Under the pieces are notes generated by a model, which was not told the DNA's origin, ran no database searches, and saw only the letters and a program-made list of their open reading frames with translations. Position numbers and translations under genes: made by a program. This document shows positions 34,973 through 44,010 of a DNA stretch of 64,000 bases, in pieces; position 1 is the first letter of the stretch; each line of letters starts with the position of its first letter. The stretch is from Gavia stellata (taxonomy: Eukaryota; Chordata; Aves; Gaviiformes; Gaviidae), in NCBI RefSeq assembly GCF_030936135.1, contig NC_082616.1, positions 12,273,001 through 12,337,000 of the forward strand, read 5' to 3'.

Positions 34973-35439
34973 CCAGTTGACCTTCTTGTCTGAGTGATGG
35001 CTCCTGGGGATGGTCCCAGCCCAGCAGAGCCCCTTCACCTTACAAAGAGCTCCTTCCAGGGATCCTAAAGGAACAAACTGGGGATAAAGCCAGTGAGAGG
35101 GAGTGCCACAGGCAGCACATGGCACAGGGGCGACGGCCGCTCCCCTGCCCCAGCTCCACCTTCACCATTCCCTCTCCCCGGCTCAGACCCAGCCGCTCCC
35201 GCCTCTTCCTCGAGTACCTCTGTGCACGGATTCCGCCGTCATTTTCATGTCTTATCGGGGGAAGGCCTCGATAAATCCCGACGGTAATTGTGGTGGGACC
35301 GTACAAGCGCGCCGGGCCGTAGCCCTTCCTGGCAGGCCGGTTGCCTTTTGTCTCTAACGAGATCTGCGGCCTCCTTTTGCTTCTTGCTATTGAAATGCCT
35401 CTCTTCTTGAGGGCAATGACTGCTTCTGTCTCACAGGAG
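34971..35439. other. Non-coding, no gene seen
   Basis: Mixed sequence between the ATC repeat and the homeodomain-rich block. Nothing supported. Confidence 0.4.
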
Positions 35440-35640
35440 AGCCCCTTCCTCAATTAAAGAAAAAAAAAAAAGCCAAGGCATTTATTTTGAAACAGCAGTG
35501 CAATTGGGAGAGTTCATTATATTGGATTAATTATGATAATTATCACTAGAAGGGAGATAATTACCCTGGTTGTTGTCGAGAACAAGTTAAGGGGTTCTTT
35601 TTTTTTTATTACTATTTTCTTTCCACAGACCAGCCTGGTT
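35440..35640. promoter_or_regulatory. Homeodomain/GATA-rich element upstream of FOXA2
   Basis: About 4.1 kb upstream of the FOXA2 start. GGATTAATTAT runs into a perfect palindrome GATAATTATC (35535-35544), with a further GATAATTA at about 35556-35563. Homeodomain TAATTA cores and GATA cores overlap. The density is far above the GC-rich background. Looks like a compact enhancer; not tested against other species. Confidence 0.35.
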
Positions 35641-36049
35641 ATGCGGTGTGGGGGCACAGGGGAGACCAACGCCAGCACCAGGACTTCACCCTCTCCCACT
35701 TGACGGCACGCGGTTCATCGCCGCTCGGCCTCCGGCTGCGGTTACGTGCTCGCCCGCTCGCTTGCCACCGAAGCCCGGCCATGGGTCTCAGCTCAGAAGC
35801 ATCCCCCCGCTCCCAGCCATGCCCTGCGCTGCCCTGGCCGTACACGAAATTGCCATTGCAAGCCAGGCGGCTGCACAGGGCAAGCGCCCGTCCCTGGGAG
35901 CGCCGGGGAAGAGGGAGCGGGATGCGCTCGCTGCTGTCATGGTTGCTGCGAGGGATGGAGACGGCCGAAAAGCGCCCCAGCTCCTGGCACAGCTTCGCGC
36001 CGGTCACCGGCCCGCTGCCCCTGGGAAGGGAGAGGTGGCTCCTCCAGTC

Positions 36050-36300
36050 ATGGCTTCTAATGCAAATAAGAACGTAATTTAAGAACTAAATTTAAAATAA
36101 ATATTAGTTAAATATTAAAGAGAAGAAATAATTTTTAAATGCCGGTGTGTTTCTCGGTAACCCAACCAGGTATGTTTAAATAAGACACCGCTGAAAATTT
36201 TCAATTTTTATCATCCTAGGTATTTTTAAAAATGTTTCTTACAAGGCCAGCATATGTATTTTTTTCTGCTCTCTTAAGAGACACTAACTTTAGCAGGTTT
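36050..36300. promoter_or_regulatory. AT-rich element with POU octamer
   Basis: Very AT-rich segment about 3.4 kb upstream of FOXA2, opening with a perfect POU octamer ATGCAAAT (36060-36067), followed by AAATATTAG/AAATATTAA strings and TGTTTAAATAAG. May be conserved regulatory sequence or simply AT-rich spacer. Confidence 0.3.
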
Positions 36301-37540
36301 CCTCAGGCTAGCGGCATGGAAGCCTGCCCTTGTGAAGGAAGGGAGAAGGAGGTGGCAGCTGCAGGACCCGGGTTATTTACCGGAGCGGAGATCCCCATCG
36401 CTGCCTCCTGGGCTGGTCCCACATCCAGCCACCTCCAGACAAGCCGCCGTCTTTGCCTGGCCACGTTTCTGAATGCAAATGCCTGCGGAGCTCAGGAAGC
36501 GCGTGTCCTTGCGTCACAGAGACAAAGCCTTTGTCTGAGCAGGAGGCCGTGGTTGCTGTACTTCACCCTCGGCACCACGTCCCCAAGATGCGCACACCAA
36601 GGACGCTCTGGGCACGCGGACTGGGAGGGACGCCACCGTTCCTTGTGAGACAGGGGACGTGTTGGATGGGGAGAGCTCCTCATCCAACACATGCTGCGTG
36701 GAAGGTCCTTCACGTCCTGGGTAGGGCGAGAGGCTTGGATCGTGGGACAGTCAGTGCACTAGTGCAATAGCAGACCAAGAAGGCGAAGCTGGATTTAAGG
36801 GTCGGGGCTCAAGCCACCAGAGTAGGAACGTCCTCTCTAGCTGAGGGGTGGCCTCAAGTGAGCGTTTTGGGTCAAAACCCAAGCGAACAGGACTCCCGTG
36901 AAAGCCACTCTCCTTTGCCACTCCGCAGCTTCCAGTCCACGCACAGGGGGGTGGCGAGAGGTAGAAAAACCTCATCTTTGGTGGCAACAAAATTCACAGC
37001 CCTGCTGACCTGAAACGGCGCTTCATAAAGAGCGGTGGGAGACCGGGGCCCGCAGAGCTCCGGGTGCGCATTAGCCTCCCACCGCTCCTCATGCTGAGGT
37101 GCCAGATGTGCTCAGAGCGCGCCAACATCTGTGCCGCTGCAGGACGAAGGCCTGAAGGTGGATGAGTTCGTTGCACGGGGAAATTCTCGTTACGGCCTCT
37201 CTCCTCCTCCCGTGGAGCTCGCCGGGAACTTCCGTACCAAAGCCAGCCTTGCTGAAAACACACGCTCGCCTCCCGCACCTCGTGTTCAGAGGGAAAAAAC
37301 GATGCTCAAGCTAACCACACCTCACCCTAATCGGCTGAAGTCAGCTGCAAGCGGGGAGCTGAACGGACGGGATCTTTGAACTGCTGATGTTCGTCGTGTC
37401 CAGCAGCCACGTTGCTAATTTTCCTGAGTTCTCCCTGAATTCCCCCTTCCTGAGCCTTTTGGCTGCTACTCCAACGGAGCAAAGTGCTCTGTGGAGATGC
37501 ATTAGGTCGCAGAGTCCTGTCTGGGGCTGCGCTAAGTCGG
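36301..37540. other. Non-coding, no gene seen
   Basis: Mixed sequence leading to the FOXA2 CpG island. No supported feature. Confidence 0.45.
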
Positions 37541-39300
37541 ACGCGGGGTGCGCCTAGCCCAGGAGCCCCTTTCACCCCGGGGCGGGGGCTCTGGGGGTGA
37601 ACAGAAGGCACCCGGCGCGGGCAGGGTGCTCCCCCCGCGGAACAGCCTCTCGCCTCCTGCGTGACGAGCGGGACTGAGCCCTTTGGCCTGAGCCCCCCGC
37701 CCCGGGGGATGCGGCCCCCGCACGGCGGCCCCCGGGGGTCCCCCCCCCCCCCCGGCCCGGCGGACCCGGGCACAGCAGGCGACAGGGGGCGCCCCGCCAC
37801 CGCTTTTAGCCGGCGGGACGGGCCCCTCCCGGCGGGGGCGCGGCCGCTCCCCTCGCTTTTGGGGGTCCCCCCTCCCGGCGGGGGCAGCCCCCCGCGGGTC
37901 ATGCCCCGACCACCCCCCCGATCCCCTAAATGCGGGCAGAAACGGGCTGGGGGGGGGGGGGGGAGGCGGGCTGCCGCTGTCGCGGCGGCTATCGCGATAG
38001 GAGCGTGCCCTCCCGGCGCCGGGGGGCGTTTTCGCTTGGCCGTGGCTGCGGAGGGTGCTGGAGCGCGGGGCTGAGGCCGGCGGGGGGTGTCGGGTCCCTC
38101 CCGGGCGGGGGGAAAGCCTGCTCTCCGCCGGCCGTGCGCCGGCAGCGGGAAAGTGCCGCCAGCCTCCGCCGGGCCATGGTTTGGGGCTTTTTCCCCCCGC
38201 TGGGGAGCGACACATACGGAAGTAAATAAATGAACGAAAAAATCGGCGGTTTCTGGGGCTGTTTTGAAGGGGGGCGGGGATCGGCGGGGATCCGTGACAC
38301 GGGCAGAGCCGAAGCCCCGGCGCGGTGCAGGCGGCCGGGGCCGTGCGCGGGGGGGGGGCAGGCAGGGCTGCTGCCGGGGGGGGCATGGCCCCGGCCCGGG
38401 GGGCGTGTGGAGGTGGAGGGAAGCCCCCCGCGCCCTCCTGCCGGGAGGGGCCCGCGCTCGGTCCCCCTCCGCCGGCGGGACCCCGCCGGGAGCCGACGTG
38501 CCCGCAGCGCCGATGGGGCGGGCGGCGGAGCCGGGCGGGTTTCGGAGCCGGCTGATTTCTGTCGTCCGTCTGTCCGTCCTTCCTTCCTCCTTTCCCCCCT
38601 CCCAGGCTGCCGGGCGCCTCGGCAGCGGGAGCGGCGGCGCTGCCCCGACGGCGCCCACCGGGCCCCCGCAGCGCCCGGCCCGGCGCCGGGGGAGCCCCCG
38701 GGCCCCGACGGGCGCTTCTCCCGCGCCGCCCCCCCCCCCGCCCTCCCTGTTTGTTTTAGTTACCGATTTGTTGTAGGTACCTGAGCCGGAGCCCGGGAAG
38801 AGCCGGAGCGGCGGCTGCCGCGCCCGCCGACGGGGCAGAGCCGCGGCACGGCCGGGCGGGCGGCGGCCTGAGCCCGGGGCCGGGGGCTCCGCCGAGCCGC
38901 CGCGGGGAGCAAAGGTGCGTGGGGCTGGGCTGGGAGCTGCCCCCGCGGGGCTGCGGGGGGGGCACAGCTCCCGGCGGGGCTGCGGGGGGGAGGTCGGCTC
39001 CCGTCGGGGCTGCCCGGGGCGGGGGGGTGTGATGGAAATGGGCTCCCACGGGATCCCCCTGCAAAGTCGGGGGGGAAGCCGGGTACGGGGGGCGGGGGGG
39101 GCGTCCCGGCGCCCCGGGGTGCTGCCGGGCCCCCCGTGCTCGGCGGCGGGGTGCGGATAGGTGCGCGGGGGGCCGCGGAGGAGCCGCTCCCGCCTAGGTG
39201 TGAGCTGATTATTCAAATGGGCAGCCGAGGACCTGGGGATTGGAGGCTCGCCCGGCCGCTCCGTGCTATATCTTTCGAGCACGCATGTCACTGCAGCACT
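37541..39300. promoter_or_regulatory. FOXA2 promoter CpG island
   Basis: Extremely GC-rich DNA immediately 5' of FOXA2, with a G15 run at 37949-37963 and many other G and C homopolymers. It ends in a moderately AT-balanced stretch at 39195-39300 (TGAGCTGATTATTCAAATGG, then GCTATATC) that is the likely core promoter or start of the 5' UTR. The exact start site is not visible. No protein is encoded despite very long stop-free frames on the minus strand. Confidence 0.6.
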
Positions 39301-39524
39301 TGTCCTCCTCCTCCTCTTCTTCCTCCCTCCTCCCTCCTCCTCCTCCGGCTCCTCCATCGCCTCCGGGCGACTCTTCGCCGCGAAGCACTGCGAAAACCCA
39401 CCCAAGGAGCAGCAGCGAAAAAAAAAAAACCCCAGCCCCAGCGCCGCTCCGTTCCCCCCCCCCCTTCCTCCCTCCCTCCTCTTCCTCCTCCTCCAGAGGC
39501 TCCGACGGAGGGGAGGGAGGGCTG

Positions 39525-39561
<37 letters not shown>

Positions 39562-39609
39562 GGTTGCTCTCTGTCGTCGTTTGTTGTGGCTGTTAAATTT
39601 TAAACTGCC
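39301..39609 (+). other. FOXA2 5' UTR, pyrimidine tract and T31 run
   Basis: Directly upstream of the start codon: a TCC-rich tract (about 39303-39355), then mixed sequence, then an uninterrupted T31 run at 39530-39560. The last 20 bases before the ATG (TTAAATTTTAAACTGCC) resemble the mammalian FOXA2 leader as I remember it. The T run may be over- or under-called. The polypyrimidine stretches could affect scanning or form triplex DNA. Confidence 0.5.
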
Positions 39610-41691
39610 ATGCACTCCACTTCCAGTATGCTGGGAGCGGTGAAAATGGAAGGCCATGAGCACACGGACTGGAGCAACTACTACGGGGAGCCCGAGGTAA
39701 GGAGGGGGGCCGGGGCTCCGCCGCCCCCCGCCCCGGCCCGCCCCGGCCCCGGCCGGGGTCCCCCCGCCGTGCCAGCCCCGGGAGAAGGCGAACTGGGGCG
39801 CCCGGTGCCGGCTCGGGGCTCCCCGCTGGCTGCGCTGCGGGCAGGGCTGCGCCGGGCGCGGGCAGGGGCGCGGCGGAGCGCGGGGGCAGCGCGGGTGGGG
39901 GGCCCGGGGGGCGCGGGCAGCGGGCTGCTGCCGGGCGGCGGCTCGCTCTTTTTTCCGTCCCCCCCCAGGTATTTTTCTGGCTGCGGGCAGGGATGTCCCT
40001 TCCCCTGCCTCCAGCTCCGCTTTCCAGGACGGGTCCGCCGACCTCGCTGCCGTCCCGTCTCTTTTTTAATAGATATATATTTGTTTTCATTAACGAGAAA
40101 AACAAGCCCCCCGCCCGGGATTTAACCCTTCCCGCCCCGCGGGCGCGGAGCCCCGGGGCTGCGGAGGCTCTCGCCGGCGGCGGCGATCCGGGCTGGGCTG
40201 GGGGTGTCCCCCCCCGGCTCCCCGCTCGCCGGGCTGCCGCGTCCCCGACGGGGCTACCCCCTTGCCTCCTCCCCGTCCCCCCCCCCCCAATCTCCCTCCT
40301 CTCTCTCGCTTGCCCCTGCAGAGCTATTCCTCGGTGACCAACATGAACGCGGGGCTGGGCATGAACAGCATGAACACGTACATGACCATGTCGGCCATGA
40401 GCACCACGGCCAACATGACGGCTGCCACCTCCATGAACATGTCCTACGCCAACACGGGCATGAGCCCCTCGCTCACCGGCATGTCCCCGGGCGCGGGGGC
40501 CATGCCCGGCATGGGCTCGGCCGGCGTGGCGGGGATGGGCGCTCACCTGAGCCCCAGCATGAGCCCCATGACGGGGGCCATGCCCGGCATGGGCTCGGCC
40601 GGCGTGGCGGGGATGGGCGCTCACACTGAGCCCCAGCATGAGCCCCATGGGGGGGCCAAGCGGGCTCCATGAACGCCCTGACCCCCCTACACCAACATGA
40701 ACTCCATGAGCCCCATCTACGGGCAATCCAACCTCAACCGCTCGCGGGACCCCAAGACCTAACCGGCGGAGCTACACGCACGCCAAGCCGCCCATACTCC
40801 TACATCTCCCTCATCACCATGGCCATCCAGCAGTCGCCCAACAAGATGCTGACGCTGAGCGAGATCTACCAGTGGATCATGGACCTCTTCCCCTTCTACC
40901 GCCAGAACCAGCAGCGCTGGCAGAACAGCATCCGCCACTCGCTCTCCTTCAACGACTGCTTCCTCAAGGTGCCCCCGCTCCCCGGACAAGCCGGGCAAAG
41001 GCTCCTTCTGGACGCTTGCACCCCGATTCGGGCAACATGTTTGAGAACGGCTGCTACCTGCGCCGCCAGAAGCGCTTCAAGTGCGAGAAGCAGCTGGCCG
41101 CCAAGGACAGCGGCGGCGGGAGCGGGCGGTCGGGGCGGGCGGCGGGGGCAAGAAGGGGCCCGGGCAGCCCCCCAGCCAGCCCCTGGGGGAGTGGCAAGCT
41201 CCTCGGGGGGCTCCGAGGGCTCGGACCGGTGCCGAGTCCCCCGGCCAGCGCCTCGCCGTGCCAGGACCACAAGCGCGCCCTGGCCGACCTGAAGGGCACG
41301 CCGGGGCTGAGCCCCGGGGAGCCGGCGGCCCTCCCCAGCCCAGCACCATCCTGGCCCCCCCCGCACGCCGGCCTGCCCCACGACGCCCACACCTCAAGCC
41401 CGAGCACCACTACGCCCTTCAACCACCCCTTCTCCATCAACAACCTGATGTCCTCCTCGGAGCAGCAGCACCACCACCCTCACCACCACCACTCCACCAC
41501 CACCACCACAAAATGGACTCTGAAGGCCTACGAGCAGGTGATGCACTACTCGGGCTACGCCTCGCCCATAGCCCGGCAGCCTGGCCATGGGGCCCGTAAC
41601 GAACAAAACCGGCTTAGAGTCCTCCCCTTTAGCCGGAGAGACTTCTTACTACCAAGGTGTGTATTCCCGGCCCATCATGAACTCCTCCTAA
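39610..41691 (+). CDS. FOXA2: Forkhead box A2 (HNF-3beta), split gene with sequence errors
   Basis: Pioneer transcription factor that opens chromatin in endoderm, node, notochord and floor plate. Coding exon 1 is 39610-39696 (29 codons, [11 protein letters not shown]...EPE), followed by a GT-AG intron; the last exon is 40322-41691. A second ATG at 39628 gives the shorter MLGAVKM isoform known in mammals. Visible in order: N-terminal transactivation region; forkhead DNA-binding domain (about 40766-41090) with the AKT-site region [10 protein letters not shown], recognition helix [13 protein letters not shown] and [11 protein letters not shown]; conserved region II ([12 protein letters not shown] contact); His-rich stretch; region III ([10 protein letters not shown]); C-terminus SRPIMNSS. 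From 40620 to 41580 the frame changes about 17 times while FOXA2 sequence continues, for example extra bases near 40625, 40649-40655, 40682-40687, 40762, 40794, 40972-40976 and 41016. This means consensus indels, not gene decay. With them resolved the protein would be about 470-480 residues, including a 26-residue duplication. Confidence 0.95.
39697..40321 (+). other. FOXA2 intron
   Basis: Donor GTAAGG at 39697, acceptor CCCCTGCAG ending at 40321, phase 0. The 625-bp intron is GC-rich with a C-rich polypyrimidine tract before the acceptor. Exon joining gives [16 protein letters not shown], matching vertebrate FOXA2 (human has Gly where Ser is here). Confidence 0.93.
40495..40648 (+). repeat. 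78-bp tandem duplication inside FOXA2
   Basis: Two almost identical 78-bp copies (40495-40572 and 40573 to about 40648) encoding [20 protein letters not shown] plus SMSPM. Period is 26 codons, so in frame. The second copy has an extra A near 40625 that breaks the frame. Human FOXA2 has one such Gly/Met/Ala-rich segment. Could be lineage-specific or an assembly artefact in an error-rich region. Confidence 0.85.
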
Positions 41692-42490
41692 AAGGGGCGA
41701 GGGGAGACCCTCCCCGGGCGAGGGGGGAAAGCCCCCCGGCCCCCGCTAGCCCCCTAGCAGAGCGATGGACTATGAACGCTGTCGAGCACGGTACATATAT
41801 ACATATATATATATCTATTTTTTTTTTTTTCCGTTGGCTCCAGATGTTTGCATCCGTTCGGGAAACAGCAGCCGTGTGTCTCGCAAGCATCTCGGCCCGC
41901 GCCAAGGGGCAGGCGTGTTGGTCATCCCCGCCCCCCCCGGCGCAAAGCCACCCGTGCACGGGGGGGCTGCGATTCCCTTGGTTTTGCCTTGCGGGGTGGT
42001 TTGTTTTGTGTGGGGAGGGGCGGGTTGGGGGCGAGGGGACGGGGAGAGGAGGGGGGTTTCTGTTGGGCTTATTTTTTTTTTTTCGTTGTCGTCGTCGCAA
42101 GGAGGTATAAATATATCTATTTTTTTGTGTGGAAGTGACGGGGGAAAAAAAACTCACAAACAAAACAAAACCCTCCTTCAGTGTGAAACCCATGCTAGTT
42201 TTGAATCCGAGGACCAAAAGTCTTGTAACGTTGTAAAAAGGGGAAAAGAGGGGTGGGGGGGGGGAAGAGAAAAAAAAAAAATACTACGGAAAAAAAAATT
42301 AAAAATAAAAAAAAAAAAAGTCAGGATAGATCGTTGTAATTGAAACAAACGCTTGATGTTACCGGGAGAGTAAAACTACTTGGATCTGATTAATTTATCG
42401 TTTCTGTATGCTTTATTTATGGCTTATAAATGTGTATTCTGGTAGCGACTAGCCAGATTTTCACAGAACTATATTAAAGTGTTTTCGGCG
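41692..42490 (+). other. FOXA2 3' UTR
   Basis: Follows the TAA at 41689-41691. GC-rich first part, then A/T-rich with many A-runs. AATAAA at 42304-42309 sits inside an A-rich tract. The last part (TTGAAACAAACGCTTGATG through GGCTTATAAATGTGTATTC) reads like conserved 3' UTR. The variant signal ATTAAA at 42473-42478 is the best distal poly(A) signal, with a GTGTTTTCGG stretch just downstream. Confidence 0.7.
42473..42478 (+). terminator. Poly(A) signal ATTAAA for FOXA2
   Basis: Common functional variant of AATAAA with G/T-rich sequence starting immediately after. CpG-island DNA begins right after it, consistent with the end of the transcription unit. The upstream AATAAA at 42304-42309 is an alternative. 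Confidence 0.5.
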
Positions 42491-43789
42491 GTTTTCCTCC
42501 CCCTGCATCTCTGTTCCGCCGGGCCCCGCCGCTGCCCCCGGCCGTGCCGCCCCGACGGCTGCGGTGCCGGCCCGCAGCTCCCCCGCCCGTTCCCCCCGGA
42601 GGGGCTCGGCCCGGTGCGGAGCCAGCCCGGGGGGGGCGGAGAGGGGCGGCCCGGGGGTCGGCAGCCGCTGTGCCCCCCGCAGAGCCCGGGGGTCGGGGAC
42701 CCCCTTTCCCTCGGGGGAGCGAAGCCCCCGCCCCCGGCGCCCCGGACGGAGCAGCGCGGCCGGCCGGACCCCCGGCCCCGCCAGCACCGGGCAGGGTTAA
42801 CCGGGGGGGGCCGGGGCTCGGAGGGGCCAGCGCAGCCCTGCCCTCCCCGGGCGGGCCGGGGGCTCTCCCCGCTGCCTCCGCGGGGGGATAAACCGGCGGC
42901 GAAAAAGCGGAGGGCTCTTGATTTTGCCTTTGACCCCCCCCCGGCCGCCCCGAGCCTCACGCCCGGCCCCGGAGCCCCCCGGCCGCCCCACCGACACCCC
43001 CGGGCAGCCCGGCCGGGCTCGGTTTCATTTATTTCCCCCGCCGTAAATACCCTGCCCGTCTTCCCGACCACTTGTTGTTTTTCCCACGCGTTTACGGCAG
43101 TCGTAGATGTTGCTTTCCGAAATAACATTCAAATCCTTCTTAAAATTCCGCATTGTCCGCGGGAAGAGAAAAGGGGAAAGGGGCGGGGGGGGGGGGAGAG
43201 GGGAAAAAAAAAAAACCCTCCCAAAAACAAAACAGGGATCCAGCCAGAAATCTGTCCGTCTCTATACGGCAAGGACACACACGTTGTCAACCAAGGCATG
43301 CAATGTGTGTCATTAGCACATAAAAGGCTCCCGCGGGGAAGGAGCACGGGCGCGGGGGTGCCGCGGGTTCGGGGAGCGGGGCGGCGGGACTGCGCGGCCG
43401 CTGCCCCGCTCCGGCCCCGGGCCCGGCCCGGCGGGGCCGTTTGGCTGCCCGCTCCCCCAGCAGGTCCCCCCCCCGCCTTTTTTTTTATTTTTTTTTTTAT
43501 TTTCCCCTTCCTCTGGCCCGGTTCACGCCGAAACGCAAGGACGGGGAGTGGAGGGAGAGGGGGCAAAGAGGGGGAGAAAAATCCCCCGCGCCAGACGTTA
43601 TTTCTTGTCCTTTACACCCCCGGCATCTTCCCCCCCCCCCGCGCAAGCCGCCCGCCCCCCAGCCGCACTGCCAGTGCATCCTGCTCCTGCCGGTTTAAGC
43701 AACCGTGATCTGTGAATAAACAAAGTCAGTAAACAAAAAAAAAAAAAAAAGGGGGGGGGGGGGGAATCTAGATCCAAATTCCAGGAGGG
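42491..43789. other. CpG-rich DNA 3' of FOXA2
   Basis: GC-rich with many homopolymers, ending in an AATAAA (43715-43720), an A16 run (43735-43750) and a G14 run (43751-43764). Long stop-free frames exist on both strands but encode no recognisable protein. Confidence 0.5.
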
Positions 43790-44010
43790 TAAACTTTCAA
43801 CACCACGTCATACTTCAGCAAATTTACACAGATATTATATTGCGTCCCTTCCCTTTCCCCCCCCAGCTCTCCTTTTGAGCCATTGTGCTTAACTGAATTT
43901 TATAAAGCTGATCGATATCTTGGTAAAATATTCATTTTTAAACTAGCGGGCAGCGAAATCTTTGCTTTGTGCTAAAGTCAACAGTAGCACCGTTTCAGCT
44001 CCAATAAATG
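43790..44010. promoter_or_regulatory. AT-balanced candidate element 3' of FOXA2
   Basis: About 220 bp of AT-rich DNA inside CpG islands, 1.3 kb past the FOXA2 poly(A) signal. It contains TGAGCCATTGTGC (SOX-type CATTGTG), TGATCGATATC (ONECUT/CUX-type ATCGAT) and AAAATATTCATTTTTAAAC. Its position is close to where the lncRNA LINC00261 begins in human (same strand, a few kb downstream of FOXA2), so it may be a promoter or enhancer of that locus; no exon can be assigned. Confidence 0.35.

Noticed and set aside
37327-39663. 778-codon open frame on the minus strand over the FOXA2 promoter
   Set aside because: Arises from lack of stop codons in very GC-rich DNA. Pro/Arg/Gly-rich low-complexity translation, no domain, and it overlaps the FOXA2 5' UTR.
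39610-41691. FOXA2 as a processed or decayed pseudogene
   Set aside because: The intron is present with correct splice sites, protein segments are conserved in full, the 3' UTR is intact, and the gene sits in its conserved place. Only indels disturb it, which fits sequencing error.
40872-42110. 412-codon frame overlapping the FOXA2 end
   Set aside because: One frame of the error-broken FOXA2 exon that runs on into the 3' UTR. The real stop is at 41689-41691 in another frame.
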